From contig JIBA01000017.1 of NCBI GenBank assembly GCA_000620545.1, forward strand, positions 1 through 64,000: 64,000 nucleotides of DNA. Reading direction: 5' to 3'. Under the pieces are notes generated by a model. That model had not been told where the DNA came from and did no database searches. It was given only the letters and a program-made list of their open reading frames with translations. Positions 22,590 to 31,957 of the stretch are shown here, one piece after another (position 1 is the first letter of the stretch; the number at the start of each line of letters is the position of its first letter). The stretch comes from Intrasporangiaceae bacterium URHB0013. Lineage in GTDB: Bacteria; Actinomycetota; Actinomycetes; Actinomycetales; Dermatophilaceae. The translations under genes and the position numbers were made by a program.

Positions 22590-23051
22590 ATGACCCCGTC
22601 CAACCGGACCTCCGACTCCGCGAACGCACTTCGCCTCGAGCAGCAGATCTGCTACGCCATGCACACGACCGTGCGGGCGTTCGACGCCGCCTACCGCGAG
22701 CTGCTCTCGGATCACGGGATCTCCTACCCGCAGTACATCGCCCTCATGACCGTCGGGGAGCACGGCCCGCTCACGGTCGGACGGCTCGGCGAGCTCATGC
22801 ACCTCGACTCGGGGACGCTCTCGCCCCTGCTCAAGCGCATGGAGGCCGCCGGCCTCGTGGGTCGGGCCCGCGATCCCGAGGACGAGCGGCGAGTCGTCGT
22901 CTCGGTGACCGCCGCGGGGCACCACCTCCTCGGCGCCCTGGGCGACGTGCCGCACCAGATCGCGGTCCGCAGCGGCCTCTCGCGACAGGAGCTGCTCGAC
23001 CTGCACCGCACCCTGCGCCGGGTCACCGAGCGTCTCGACACCGGCGCCTGA
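22590..23051 (+). CDS. ohrR: MarR-family organic peroxide sensor OhrR
   Basis: This winged-helix repressor is inactivated by oxidation. The only cysteine is Cys21 in LEQQICYAMHTT, at the place of the reactive Cys15 of B. subtilis OhrR, so this is a one-Cys sensor. SYPQYIALM and LDSGTLSPLLKRME are typical of the family. The ATG at 22590 lacks a Shine-Dalgarno and sits 15 bases after TATGAT, so the 5' leader should be very short. Length 153 residues. Confidence 0.95.
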   Translation: MTPSNRTSDSANALRLEQQICYAMHTTVRAFDAAYRELLSDHGISYPQYIALMTVGEHGPLTVGRLGELMHLDSGTLSPLLKRMEAAGLVGRARDPEDERRVVVSVTAAGHHLLGALGDVPHQIAVRSGLSRQELLDLHRTLRRVTERLDTGA

Positions 23052-23082
23052 GCGCGGTCTCAGACGGCTCTGCTGCCCGGGG

Positions 23083-24465
23083 TCAGGAGGGCAGCAGGAT
23101 CGAGGCGGCGTGGATGAGCATCCCGATGAGGCCGCCGACCAGCGTGCCGTTGATCCGGATGAACTGCAGGTCGCGACCCACCTGCAGCTCGACCCGCTCG
23201 GCCGTCTCCTTGCCGTCCCACCGGTCGACGGTGTCGCTGATGATGCGGGTCAGCTCCTTGCCGTAGCGGTCGATCGCATAGATGGTCGCGTCGCAGATCC
23301 GGGTGTCGATGCGCTCGCGCAGGGAGGCGTCCGCGAGCAACCGCTCGGCGAGTGCCGTCACCTCCGTGACGGCCCGGGCGCGCACGGGTCCGCCCTCGTC
23401 CTCCAGGGCGGCGACGACGACGGCCCGTAGTGAGCTCCACAGCGACATCGCCGTGTCGGCCACCTGCGGATGAGACAGGACCCGCTCCTTGAGCCGCTCC
23501 GCCTTGGCCTGCGTCACGGGGTCGTGCTGGAGGTCGTCAGCGAGGTCGATGAGCAGCTTGTCGAGAGCGAGCCGCACGTCGTGGCGGGGGTCGTTTCGGA
23601 TGTCGGCGAGCCACTTGAGGGCCTCGATGTGGACCTTCCGGGCCACGATGTCGTTGATCGCGTCGGGCACCCAGGCGGGTGCGCGCTGCGTGATGAGCGA
23701 CTCGAAGACGTCCTCGTTGTCGACGAGCCAGATCCGCACCTCGTCGAGGGCGAGGTCGACGAGCCCGACGTGCGCCTCGTCACGCACCACCTGGTCGAGC
23801 AGACCGCCGGCCACCGAGCTGATCGGTTCCTGCGCGAGCCGCGGCAGCAGGGCCTGCTCGATGACCGCGCGGACGTCCTCGTCGGGGATGCGGTGCAGCG
23901 CGTGCACCGTGACCGTGGCCACCTCGTCGACGAGGCGCTTCGCGTGACCCGGCGTCAGCGCCCACTCGGCCGCACGTCGCGTCGGCTCGGCGTCGAGCAC
24001 GCGCTCGCGGATGATGTCCTCGCGCATGAAGTTCTCACTGACGAACTCCTCGAGGCTGCGCCCGATCATCTCCTTCTTGCGTGGGATGAGGGCCGTGTGC
24101 GGGATCGGCAGACCGAGCGGGTGCCGGAAGATCGCGGTGACCGCGAACCAGTCGGCACACGCACCGACCATCGAGGCCTCGGCGCCGGCGTTGACGAAAC
24201 CGAGGAGGCCGTCGTCATGCCCCCGAGTGAGGACGTAGACGATCGCGGCGAACACGAGGAGCCCGGTCGCGACGAGCCGCATCTGTCGCAGGTCGCGGCG
24301 GCGCTGGGCGTCGAGAGCCGGGTCGACGATGAAGCCGAGTGGACCGCTCGAGCCCCCGGTCCTGGTGCGCGCCTGGGCGTGGCCGGGCATCGGGTCCGCG
24401 GCGTCGTCCGTCGCGGGAGGCACCTCGGGGTCGCGCTCCCGAGTCGCCTGGGGTGTGGTGTCCAC
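23083..24465 (-). CDS. DUF445 family membrane protein
   Basis: The 460-residue protein has an N-terminal hydrophobic segment (about 50-70, VATGLLVFAAIVYVLTRG), a second with the conserved AEASMVGACADWFAVTAIFRHP, a long helical soluble middle part and a hydrophobic C-terminal end. This is the DUF445 (YjiN-like) pattern, function unknown. I chose GTG at 24465 because GGAGGTG lies 7 bases upstream; earlier GTGs at 24474 and 24480 have weaker sites. It follows the SseB-like gene by 26 bases. Confidence 0.85.
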   Translation of the reverse strand: MDTTPQATRERDPEVPPATDDAADPMPGHAQARTRTGGSSGPLGFIVDPALDAQRRRDLRQMRLVATGLLVFAAIVYVLTRGHDDGLLGFVNAGAEASMVGACADWFAVTAIFRHPLGLPIPHTALIPRKKEMIGRSLEEFVSENFMREDIIRERVLDAEPTRRAAEWALTPGHAKRLVDEVATVTVHALHRIPDEDVRAVIEQALLPRLAQEPISSVAGGLLDQVVRDEAHVGLVDLALDEVRIWLVDNEDVFESLITQRAPAWVPDAINDIVARKVHIEALKWLADIRNDPRHDVRLALDKLLIDLADDLQHDPVTQAKAERLKERVLSHPQVADTAMSLWSSLRAVVVAALEDEGGPVRARAVTEVTALAERLLADASLRERIDTRICDATIYAIDRYGKELTRIISDTVDRWDGKETAERVELQVGRDLQFIRINGTLVGGLIGMLIHAASILLPS

Positions 24466-24491
24466 GTCCGGCACCTCCACGGGTGATGTGC

Positions 24492-25283
24492 TCAGCGCGC
24501 CGCTTCGAGCGCGAAGGTCAGAGCATCGATCCTCGCACGGGTCTCGCCGTCGGTCGCGATCCGCTCCCCGATCCGTGTCGCGATGGCGGCGACGAGGTCG
24601 GCATTGAGGCCCGGCCGGAGCGCCAGCACGACCCGGAGCACCCCTGCGCCGACCGGGTCGCCGGCCTCGACCCGGTGGTCGGACACCTGCGGCTCGGCCT
24701 CGACGGCCGCTCGCACGGCCGCCGCGACGTGGGCGTCGCGGTGGCTGGGCGCCCAGGGGCGCTCCTGCGCGAGCGCCCACAGCATACTCGGCCGCAGCAC
24801 CGTGGCATGGGGCGACGCGACGTCGAGGAGCAGCACCTCGCACTCCTCACTGATCGCCGCCTGCGCCGCCGCGGCCGCGCGCACCGGCACGGGCCGGGCG
24901 CTCGGGTCCCACGCGGCGAGGCTCTCGAGCGAGCTGAACATCGGCAGGGCCCGCGACCCGTCGGGGGACGTCAGGGTGACGACGGCCATGTCGCTGCGCG
25001 TGTCGACGACGTGCGGCCCGGTCTCGTCCAGCTCTGATGCCACGGCGACGACGGGGACGAGCCAGCGCGCCTGCGCCGTGCGCTCCATGACGGCCAGCTC
25101 CGCGTCGTCGCCCGGGGTCTCGTGCGCGGCCGCCAGGGCAGCGACGAGCGCGGCGTCGGCTCCTCCCTCGTCGCCGGAGAAACCGTGCGACGGGATGGAC
25201 TTGCCCTGCCACGCCTGTCCGGCGGAGTCGGCGGGACGCCCCTGCTCGTCGTGGTGACCCGAGGAGGGTCTCCGGGCGGTCAT
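24492..25283 (-). CDS. SseB-like domain protein
   Basis: The 263-residue protein has an SseB-type N-terminal half, including [12 protein letters not shown] and an [17 protein letters not shown] segment common in actinobacterial copies, and an acidic C-terminal half without a motif I recognise. Function is unknown. The ATG at 25283 overlaps the priA stop by four bases (ATGA). Its position right after priA is common in actinobacterial his loci. Confidence 0.75.
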   Translation of the reverse strand: MTARRPSSGHHDEQGRPADSAGQAWQGKSIPSHGFSGDEGGADAALVAALAAAHETPGDDAELAVMERTAQARWLVPVVAVASELDETGPHVVDTRSDMAVVTLTSPDGSRALPMFSSLESLAAWDPSARPVPVRAAAAAQAAISEECEVLLLDVASPHATVLRPSMLWALAQERPWAPSHRDAHVAAAVRAAVEAEPQVSDHRVEAGDPVGAGVLRVVLALRPGLNADLVAAIATRIGERIATDGETRARIDALTFALEAAR

Positions 25284-26023
25284 GATGCAGGTCGCCCGGC
25301 GACGTCGAGGGCCTCGGGGAGCGTGAAGGCGCCGCGATAAAGGGCCGATCCGATGATGGCCCCCTCGACGCCGTCCCCGACGAGCCCCCGAAGGGTTGCG
25401 ATGTCCTCGAGGGTCGAGACGCCCCCGCTCGCGACCACGGGGCGGTTGCTTCGGGCGCACACGTCGCGGAGCAGGTCCACGTTCGGCCCCTGGAGCATGC
25501 CGTCCTTGTTGACGTCGGTCACGACGTAACGGGCACACCCCTCGGCGTCGAGGCGCGCGAGGGTCTCCCAGAGGTCACCGCCCTCGCGGGTCCATCCCCG
25601 TGCCGCGAGGGTGCTGCCGCGCACGTCGAGGCCGATGGCAACGCGGTCTCCGTGGGTGGCGATGATTGAGGCCGTCCAGTCAGGGTGCTCCAGCGCCGCT
25701 GTGCCGATGTTGACCCGGCGGCAGCCCGTCGCGAGCGCAGCCTCGAGCGACTCGGTGTCCCTGATGCCGCCCGAGAGCTCGACCTGCAGGTCGAGCCGTC
25801 CCACGATCGAGGCGATGACCTCGCGGTTGGTCCCGCGACCGAAGGCCGCGTCGAGGTCGACGAGGTGGATCCATTCGGCGCCCTGCTCCTGCCAGCGCAG
25901 GGCGGCCTCCCACGGGTCACCGAACTCGCCACCGCTACCGGCGACGCCCTGCACCAGCTGGACGGCCCGGCCACCTGCGATGTCGACGGCGGGCAACAGC
26001 TCGAGGTGGGGCTGGTCGGACAT
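25280..26023 (-). CDS. priA: Phosphoribosyl isomerase A (HisA/TrpF dual function)
   Basis: This (beta-alpha)8 barrel isomerises ProFAR in histidine synthesis; in actinobacteria PriA also replaces TrpF in tryptophan synthesis. The 247 residues start [18 protein letters not shown] with the catalytic Asp, and [13 protein letters not shown] carries the second. ATG at 26023 has CGAGGAG upstream. No hisF or trpF is in the window, so dual activity is inferred from the lineage and the sequence type. Confidence 0.94.
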   Translation of the reverse strand: MSDQPHLELLPAVDIAGGRAVQLVQGVAGSGGEFGDPWEAALRWQEQGAEWIHLVDLDAAFGRGTNREVIASIVGRLDLQVELSGGIRDTESLEAALATGCRRVNIGTAALEHPDWTASIIATHGDRVAIGLDVRGSTLAARGWTREGGDLWETLARLDAEGCARYVVTDVNKDGMLQGPNVDLLRDVCARSNRPVVASGGVSTLEDIATLRGLVGDGVEGAIIGSALYRGAFTLPEALDVAGRPAS

Positions 26024-26179
26024 GGGTCGTGTACTCCTCGGGTGATGGGGTGGCTCCCCGAGTATGCCGTGGGGCACTGGCGCCGTGGCCCGTTGGCCCA
26101 CGGCGTGACCGGGCGCCCGAGCCGGCTCGACGAGGAGCCCGCGGTGACGGTGCCCGTCGACGAGGATCGGTTCGCGTGG

Positions 26180-26590
26180 CTACCCGACGGGTGGGGCTGT
26201 CGGACTGTCACCGGCGGTCTCGGTGGTGGGTGCGCCCTCGGAGGCAGGCTGGGGCGCGACGTCAGGGGCCGCTCCGGCGGCCGCGATCTCGGCCCGGTGG
26301 CGCCACAGGACGTAGACCAGACCCCCGACGAGAACGAGCCCGACCAGCGCGATGCGCACGGGCCACGAGAGGTCGAGCAGGGCCGTGACGAGGACCGTGC
26401 CGAGAGCCGCCCCCACCGTCGTCGGCAGGCCTGGCCGGCTGCGTCGGCGGCGTGGGTAGAGGGCGCCGGACGACGTGCGTCGGGTCACGGTGCGTCGCGT
26501 CGAGGAGGTGGCGGTCCGCGGCGTCGTCGTGCTCCTGGTCCCCCTGCCGGTGCGCCTCTTGCCGGCACCCGCCGTCTTCCTCGTCGCCAC
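26180..26590 (-). CDS. Small basic membrane protein between hisH and priA
   Basis: The 136-residue protein has a very basic Arg/Thr/Ser-rich N terminus (residues 1-50), one or two hydrophobic segments at about 55-95 and an acidic Pro/Ala/Thr tail. The GTG at 26590 is preceded by GAGGAGGAAACC. Similar small membrane proteins sit at this place in other actinobacterial his clusters. I do not recognise a function. Confidence 0.7.
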   Translation of the reverse strand: MATRKTAGAGKRRTGRGTRSTTTPRTATSSTRRTVTRRTSSGALYPRRRRSRPGLPTTVGAALGTVLVTALLDLSWPVRIALVGLVLVGGLVYVLWRHRAEIAAAGAAPDVAPQPASEGAPTTETAGDSPTAPPVG

Positions 26591-26645
26591 GGTTTCCTCC
26601 TCCTCGACGCCGTGCCCACCAGTCAGGCGGAGGGCGTCGGCACGG

Positions 26646-27284
26646 TCACAGGCCGCGGACCCAGTTCTCGAGCAGGTGCAGCCCGGCCTCGCCGGACTTC
26701 TCGGGATGGAACTGGGTCGCGCTCAGTGGCCCATTCTCGACCGCCGCGACGAACTTCGCACCGTGACGCGCCCACGTGACCCGGGGCGCCACCCGGACGA
26801 AGGCCCCCGTGGCCTCGAGCGTCCACTGCTGGACGGCATACGAGTGGACGAAGTAGAAGCGCTCGTGCTCGACCCCGGCGAACAGGTGCGACCCGTCGGC
26901 GACCTCCACCTCGGACCAGCCCATGTGCGGCACGACGTCGGCCGGGAGCCGCTCGACCGTGCCGGGCCACTCCGCGAGACCGGCCAAGGGGTGCTCGGAC
27001 GGCTCGCTCGAGCCGTCGAAGAGCGCCTGCATCCCGACGCACACTCCGAGGACCGCGCGGCCGCCGCTGATGCGCCGGCCGATGATCCGAGGCCCGTGCG
27101 CGGCCGCGAGCCCCGCGATGCAGGCGTGGAAGTTGCCGACCCCGGGCACGAAGAGCCCGTCGGCCTCGAGGGCCCGGACCGGATCGGACGTCAGGGTGAC
27201 CGTGGCACCGACGCGCTCGAGGGCACGCACGGCCGAGCGGACGTTGCCGCTTCCGTAGTCGAGCACGACGACGTCGGCGCTCAT
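26646..27284 (-). CDS. hisH: Imidazole glycerol phosphate synthase, glutaminase subunit
   Basis: HisH is a class I glutamine amidotransferase that feeds ammonia to HisF. The nucleophile is Cys82 in [10 protein letters not shown], and the His-Glu pair is in TQFHPEKSG. Length 212 residues. The ATG at 27284 has GGAGG upstream and lies 16 bases after hisB. The HisF partner is not in this window. Confidence 0.96.
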   Translation of the reverse strand: MSADVVVLDYGSGNVRSAVRALERVGATVTLTSDPVRALEADGLFVPGVGNFHACIAGLAAAHGPRIIGRRISGGRAVLGVCVGMQALFDGSSEPSEHPLAGLAEWPGTVERLPADVVPHMGWSEVEVADGSHLFAGVEHERFYFVHSYAVQQWTLEATGAFVRVAPRVTWARHGAKFVAAVENGPLSATQFHPEKSGEAGLHLLENWVRGL

Positions 27285-27300
27285 CGACGAGCCTCCATCG

Positions 27301-27909
27301 TCAGAGCGCACCCTTCGCGCTCGGGATCCCCACGACCCGGGGGTCGGGTGCGACGGCAGCCCGCAGGGCACGGGCAACGGCCTTGAACTGCGCCTCGACG
27401 ATGTGGTGCGGGTCGCGGCCCGCGAGAACCCGGACGTGCAGGCAGAGGCCGGCGTTGTAGGCGAAGGACTCGAGGACGTGGCGGGTCATCGACCCCGTGA
27501 AGTGGCCACCGATGAGTGCGTACTGCTGCCCCTCGGGCTCGCCCTCGTGCACGACGTACGGACGGCCGGCCACGTCGACGACCGCGTGGCACAGGGCCTC
27601 GTCGAGCGGGACCGTCGCGTCGCCGAAGCGGGAGATGCCGGACTTGTCGCCGAGAGCCTCGCGCAGGGCCTGGCCGAGCACGATCGCGGTGTCCTCGACC
27701 GTGTGGTGCACGTCGACGTCGACGTCGCCGGTGGCCTTGACGGTGAGGTCGATGAGCGAGTGCTTGCTCAGCGAGTGGAGCATGTGGTCGTAGAACGGCA
27801 CGCCCGTCGAGATCTCGGACGTGCCGGTGCCGTCGAGGTCGAGCCAGAGCTCGACGGACGACTCCGACGTCGCGCGACTGATCTTGGCGGTGCGGCTGGT
27901 GGGGCTCAT
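27301..27909 (-). CDS. hisB: Imidazoleglycerol-phosphate dehydratase
   Basis: This manganese enzyme dehydrates IGP to imidazole acetol phosphate. The 202-residue protein is the monofunctional form, without the phosphatase half of the enteric HisB. Metal-ligand motifs are [15 protein letters not shown] and [13 protein letters not shown]. The ATG at 27909 overlaps the hisC stop as ATGA. Confidence 0.97.
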   Translation of the reverse strand: MSPTSRTAKISRATSESSVELWLDLDGTGTSEISTGVPFYDHMLHSLSKHSLIDLTVKATGDVDVDVHHTVEDTAIVLGQALREALGDKSGISRFGDATVPLDEALCHAVVDVAGRPYVVHEGEPEGQQYALIGGHFTGSMTRHVLESFAYNAGLCLHVRVLAGRDPHHIVEAQFKAVARALRAAVAPDPRVVGIPSAKGAL

Positions 27910-29075
27910 GCGGGGGGCTCCTGCTGGTCGGCGCTGCTGGAGAGCACGTGGAATGGGGCGAGGCGCGTCATGGCCTCGAGGAAGGCGGTCGTCTCGTGGG
28001 GGTCACCCGCCGTGACGCGCAGGTGGTGGGCGATGCCCATGTCGCGCACGAGCACCCCCTCGTCGAGCAGCGCCTGCCACGTGGCGCCCTCGTCGCGCAG
28101 GCCGCCGAACAGGACGAAGTTGCTGTCGCTGGCGACCGGCCGGGCACCGAGCTCGGCGAGCCGGTCGACGATGCGGTCGCGCTGGTGCTTGATGACCTCG
28201 ACGGTGCCGAGCATGACGTCGGCGTGCTCGAGGGCGATCCTGGCGATCGTCTGTGTCGGGCTGCTCAGGTGGTAGGGCAGTCGCACGAGCCGCAGGGCGT
28301 CGACGAGCTCGGGGGCCGCCACGAGGTAGCCGAGACGCCCACCGGCGAAGGCGAAGGCCTTGCTCATGGTGCGGGTGACGACGAGACGCGGGTGGTCGGC
28401 GAGGAGCGTCAGCGCGGATCGCGTGCCGGGACGGGCGAACTCGGCGTAGGCCTCGTCCACCACGACGATCGCGTTCGGCGCCGCGTCGAGGACCGCGCCG
28501 ATGACCTCGAACGGCAGGGCGGTGCCCGTCGGGTTGTTCGGCGAGCAGAGAAACACGATCGACGGGTCGTGCAGCCGCGACTGCGCCGCAGCCGACTCGG
28601 GCGTCAGGTCAAAAGCGTCGGGATCGGTTGCGGCCGAACGGATCCCGTCGACCCACGTCGTGCCGTGCGTCTCGCTGATGATGGGGTGCATCGAGTAGCT
28701 CGGCGTGAAGCCGAGTGCCACGCGGCCGTGGCCGCCGAAGGCCTGCACGACGTGCGAGAGCACCTCGTTGGAGCCGTTGCCGGCCCACACCTGCTCGGGC
28801 GTCACGGACACGCCCGACTGCTTCTCGAGGTATGCCGTGAGCGCCTTGCGCAGGTCGGTGAACTCGCGGTCGGGGTAGCGGTTGAGGGAGGCGACGTCGT
28901 CGGCGAGTGCGGCCACGACGGCGTCGACGACGACCCGCGGCACCGGGTAGGAGTTCTCGTTGGTGTTGAGCCGCACCGGCACGTCGAGCTGCGGGGCGCC
29001 GTAGGGTGTGCGGCCACGCAGGTCGGGCCGCAGCAGCCGTTGGACCTCGTCCGCCGCGCTCGGCTCCTGGGTCAC
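27906..29075 (-). CDS. hisC: Histidinol-phosphate aminotransferase
   Basis: This class I/II PLP aminotransferase has 389 residues. [12 protein letters not shown] near the N terminus, [11 protein letters not shown] and the PLP lysine in [10 protein letters not shown] are typical of HisC. The GTG at 29075 overlaps the hisD stop as GTGA. In actinobacteria HisC can also act on aromatic amino acids; that cannot be judged here. Confidence 0.97.
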   Translation of the reverse strand: MTQEPSAADEVQRLLRPDLRGRTPYGAPQLDVPVRLNTNENSYPVPRVVVDAVVAALADDVASLNRYPDREFTDLRKALTAYLEKQSGVSVTPEQVWAGNGSNEVLSHVVQAFGGHGRVALGFTPSYSMHPIISETHGTTWVDGIRSAATDPDAFDLTPESAAAQSRLHDPSIVFLCSPNNPTGTALPFEVIGAVLDAAPNAIVVVDEAYAEFARPGTRSALTLLADHPRLVVTRTMSKAFAFAGGRLGYLVAAPELVDALRLVRLPYHLSSPTQTIARIALEHADVMLGTVEVIKHQRDRIVDRLAELGARPVASDSNFVLFGGLRDEGATWQALLDEGVLVRDMGIAHHLRVTAGDPHETTAFLEAMTRLAPFHVLSSSADQQEPPA

Positions 29076-30439
29076 CGGGGCACCTCGTCGCCGAAGCGCG
29101 CCGTCACGGCCTCGCCGTGCGCCGGAAGGTCCTCGGCCTGGGCGAGCGTCACCACGTGGCGGGCGACACCGCGCAGGGCGGGCTCGTCGTAGTCGACGAC
29201 GTGGATGCCACGCAGGAAGGACTGCACCGACAGGCCACTGCTGTGGGAGGCGCACCCGGCGGTGGGCAGCACGTGGTTGGAGCCGGCGGCGTAGTCGCCG
29301 AGGCTGACGGGGCTGTGCGGACCCACGAAGACCGCCCCCGCGTTGCGCACCCGGGCGGCCACGTCGCCGGCGTCACGGGTCTGGATCTCGAGGTGCTCAG
29401 CGGCATACGCGTTCACGACGTCGAGTCCGGCGTCGATGTCGTCGACCAGGACGATCCGCGACTGCGTGCCCTCCAGCGCCACGGTGACCCGCTCGGTGTG
29501 CTTCGTGGCGGGGACGCGCCGGGCCAGGGCGGTCAGGGTCCGGTCAGCGAGCTCCTCGCTGTCGGTGACGAGCACCGATGCCGCGAGCGGGTCGTGCTCG
29601 GCCTGGCTCACGAGGTCGGCCGCGACATGGTCGGGGTCGGCCGAGTCGTCGGCGAGGATCGCGATCTCGGTGGGGCCTGCTTCGGCGTCGATGCCGATGA
29701 GGCCCTTGAGCAGGCGCTTCGCGGCGACGACCCAGATGTTGCCCGGACCGGTGACCAGCGACACCGGGTCACAGACCACGGGCTCACCGTCGACCTCGCC
29801 CCACGCGGGGTCGTCGTCGACGAAGCCGTGCGCGAACATCGCGACCGCCTGGGCGCCACCGACGGCATACACCTCGTCGACGCCCAGCAGCGCGCACGCC
29901 GCGAGGATCGTCGGGTTGGGGTACCCGGCGAACTCGCCGACGTTCTCGCGCTGCGGCGGGGACGCGACGGCCAGCGAGCCGACCTCGGCGAGCTGGGCCG
30001 GGACGACGTTCATGATGACGCTGCTCGGGTAGACCGCAAGGCCCCCGGGCACGTAGAGACCGACGCGGTCGACAGGGACCCACCGCTCCGTCACGGTGCC
30101 CCCGGGGACGACCTGGGTCGTCGTGTCGGTACGGCGTTGGTCCGCGTGCACCATGCGCGCACGGCGGATCGACTCCTCCAGGGCGGCCCGCAGGTCCGGA
30201 TCGAGCCGGTCGAGGGCGGACTGCAGCACGGCCCGTGGCACCCGCAGGTGGCTCGGCCGAACACCGTCGAAACGCTCGCCGAGCTCGCGAAGCGCTGCCG
30301 CACCGCGATGTTCGACGTCCTCGCAGATCGGGCGCACCTGCTCGAGGGCGGCCGTGACGTCGAACTCGGCTCGTGGCAGGGCCCGGCGGAGGAAGCGCAC
30401 GTCGAGGGTGCGTCCGCGCAGGTCGAGGGAGGACATCAT
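29072..30439 (-). CDS. hisD: Histidinol dehydrogenase
   Basis: This zinc enzyme oxidises histidinol to histidine in two NAD-dependent steps. The 455-residue protein has VYPSSVIMN, the [14 protein letters not shown] segment and [10 protein letters not shown]. It is the first gene of the his cluster; two consecutive ATG codons start it (30439, 30436). The 231 bases upstream, shared with a divergent nuclease gene, show no operator I recognise. Confidence 0.97.
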   Translation of the reverse strand: MMSSLDLRGRTLDVRFLRRALPRAEFDVTAALEQVRPICEDVEHRGAAALRELGERFDGVRPSHLRVPRAVLQSALDRLDPDLRAALEESIRRARMVHADQRRTDTTTQVVPGGTVTERWVPVDRVGLYVPGGLAVYPSSVIMNVVPAQLAEVGSLAVASPPQRENVGEFAGYPNPTILAACALLGVDEVYAVGGAQAVAMFAHGFVDDDPAWGEVDGEPVVCDPVSLVTGPGNIWVVAAKRLLKGLIGIDAEAGPTEIAILADDSADPDHVAADLVSQAEHDPLAASVLVTDSEELADRTLTALARRVPATKHTERVTVALEGTQSRIVLVDDIDAGLDVVNAYAAEHLEIQTRDAGDVAARVRNAGAVFVGPHSPVSLGDYAAGSNHVLPTAGCASHSSGLSVQSFLRGIHVVDYDEPALRGVARHVVTLAQAEDLPAHGEAVTARFGDEVPR

Positions 30440-30670
30440 GGGTCACCAGTCTAGAAGGCGCGACCGGGCCCCAGACCGACGGTCTCACCGTGCGGAGCGA
30501 GGGCCTGACCTGCGTCGTCGCGCCTGCCGAATCTTGGACCGGTACAGACGAAGGTCAGACCATCGACTGACCCGGGGTTCACGGCCGTTCCGACACGCTC
30601 GTGAGGCCACCGCCCGACCGGGCCGTGGGTTGCGTCACCCACTCGACTCCACCGCCCGACAGGAGAACCC

Positions 30671-31924
30671 GTGCCCGTCGTCATCCCCCGGCGCCGCATC
30701 GCTGCCGTCGTCACCGGCCTCGCCGTCGCCCTCGTCCCGCCGAGCCTCGCGCTCACCAGTGCAGCGGGCTCGCCGGCCACGACCGTGCCCCTTCCCCGTG
30801 CCGCTGCTGCGCAGGCCGTGGTCGCGGCCGTCCCGCTCACGGTGTCGCAGGCCATCGGGTCGCAGACCGGCCAGAGCGCCACCGTCCGGGGCTACGTGGT
30901 GGGACAGCCGACCGCGACGAGCACCGTCGTGCGCTCGAACTTCCCCAACGACTATGCGCTCGCCATCGCCGACTCCGCGTCCGAGACGTCGACGAGCCGC
31001 ATGCTCTACGTCCAGGTCCCGTCCGCGTTCCGGTCCGCGTGGGGACTGCAGAGCAACCCCTCCCTCATGGGGCGGCGGCTCGACGTGACGGGTGCGCTGG
31101 CGGCGTACTTCTCCCACCCCGGCATGACCTCGACGAGCGCCTTCGCGTTCAGCGGCACGTCGCCGACCGCGACGACCACCCCCACGAGCACGACGACGAG
31201 CCCGAGCCCCACCGGTACGACGAGCCCCTACGACTCGACGTACTACGCGTCGGCCATCGGCAGGACCGGCTCGGCGCTGCACACCGAGCTGCACCGCATC
31301 GTCTCCAGCGGGGTCACGACCCTGACCTACGACCAGGTGTGGACCGCTCTGAAGGACACCGACCAGGACCCGGGCAACGCCAACAACGTCGTCGAGATCT
31401 ACTCGGGCCGCTCGATCGGGAAGTCCGACAACGGCGGTGGCGTCGACCAGTGGAACCGCGAGCACGTCTGGGCCAAGAGCCACGGCGACTTCGGCACGGC
31501 CAACGGCCCGGGCACCGACGTCCACCACCTGCGACCCGAGGACGTCACGGTCAACTCCACGCGCGGCAACCTCGACTTCGACCTCGGTGGCTCGGCCGTG
31601 TCCCAGTGCACCGGCTGCCTGAGCGACGCCGACTCCTTCGAGCCTCGCAATGCCGTCAAGGGCGACGTCGCCCGGATGATCTTCTACATGGCCGTCCGCT
31701 GGGACGGCGGTGACGGCTTCGCCGACCTCGAGCCCAACAACGTCGTCGGCAACGGCAGCGCCCCCTACATCGGCAAGCTGTCGGTGCTCAAGCAGTGGAA
31801 CCTCCAGGACCCGCCCGACGCGTTCGAGAGACGCCGCAACCAGATCATCTTCGACACCTGGCAGCACAACCGGAACCCGTTCATCGACCACCCGGAGTGG
31901 GTCACCGCGGTCTGGGGCTCGTGA
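30671..31924 (+). CDS. Secreted endonuclease I-family nuclease with N-terminal OB fold
   Basis: A signal peptide (about residues 1-35) is followed by a YhcR-type OB-fold domain (about 55-160), a Thr/Ser/Pro linker (160-190) and an endonuclease I domain to residue 417. The nuclease signature NREHVWAKSHGDFG and DVHHLRPED, with the ERRRNQIIFDTWQHNRNPFID tail shortened here to its core residues RNP and H, places it with EndA/NucM-like secreted DNases. GTG at 30671 follows AGGAGAACC. It probably degrades extracellular DNA or RNA for nutrition or defence. Confidence 0.92.
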   Translation: MPVVIPRRRIAAVVTGLAVALVPPSLALTSAAGSPATTVPLPRAAAAQAVVAAVPLTVSQAIGSQTGQSATVRGYVVGQPTATSTVVRSNFPNDYALAIADSASETSTSRMLYVQVPSAFRSAWGLQSNPSLMGRRLDVTGALAAYFSHPGMTSTSAFAFSGTSPTATTTPTSTTTSPSPTGTTSPYDSTYYASAIGRTGSALHTELHRIVSSGVTTLTYDQVWTALKDTDQDPGNANNVVEIYSGRSIGKSDNGGGVDQWNREHVWAKSHGDFGTANGPGTDVHHLRPEDVTVNSTRGNLDFDLGGSAVSQCTGCLSDADSFEPRNAVKGDVARMIFYMAVRWDGGDGFADLEPNNVVGNGSAPYIGKLSVLKQWNLQDPPDAFERRRNQIIFDTWQHNRNPFIDHPEWVTAVWGS

Positions 31925-31927
31925 ACA

Positions 31928-31943
31928 GGGCGGCCTACCGCCC
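31928..31943. terminator. Terminator between convergent nuclease and ptrB
   Basis: The perfect stem GGGCGG-CCTA-CCGCCC starts 3 bases after the nuclease stop and lies 14 bases before the ptrB stop on the other strand. It is short but GC-only, and can serve both directions. Confidence 0.6.
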
Positions 31944-31957
31944 GACGGCGGCCGTGC

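Noticed and set aside
30440-30670. Riboswitch or attenuator in front of hisD
   Set aside because: The 231-base divergent gap has no His-codon run, no terminator with U-run on the hisD strand and no conserved motif that I recognise.
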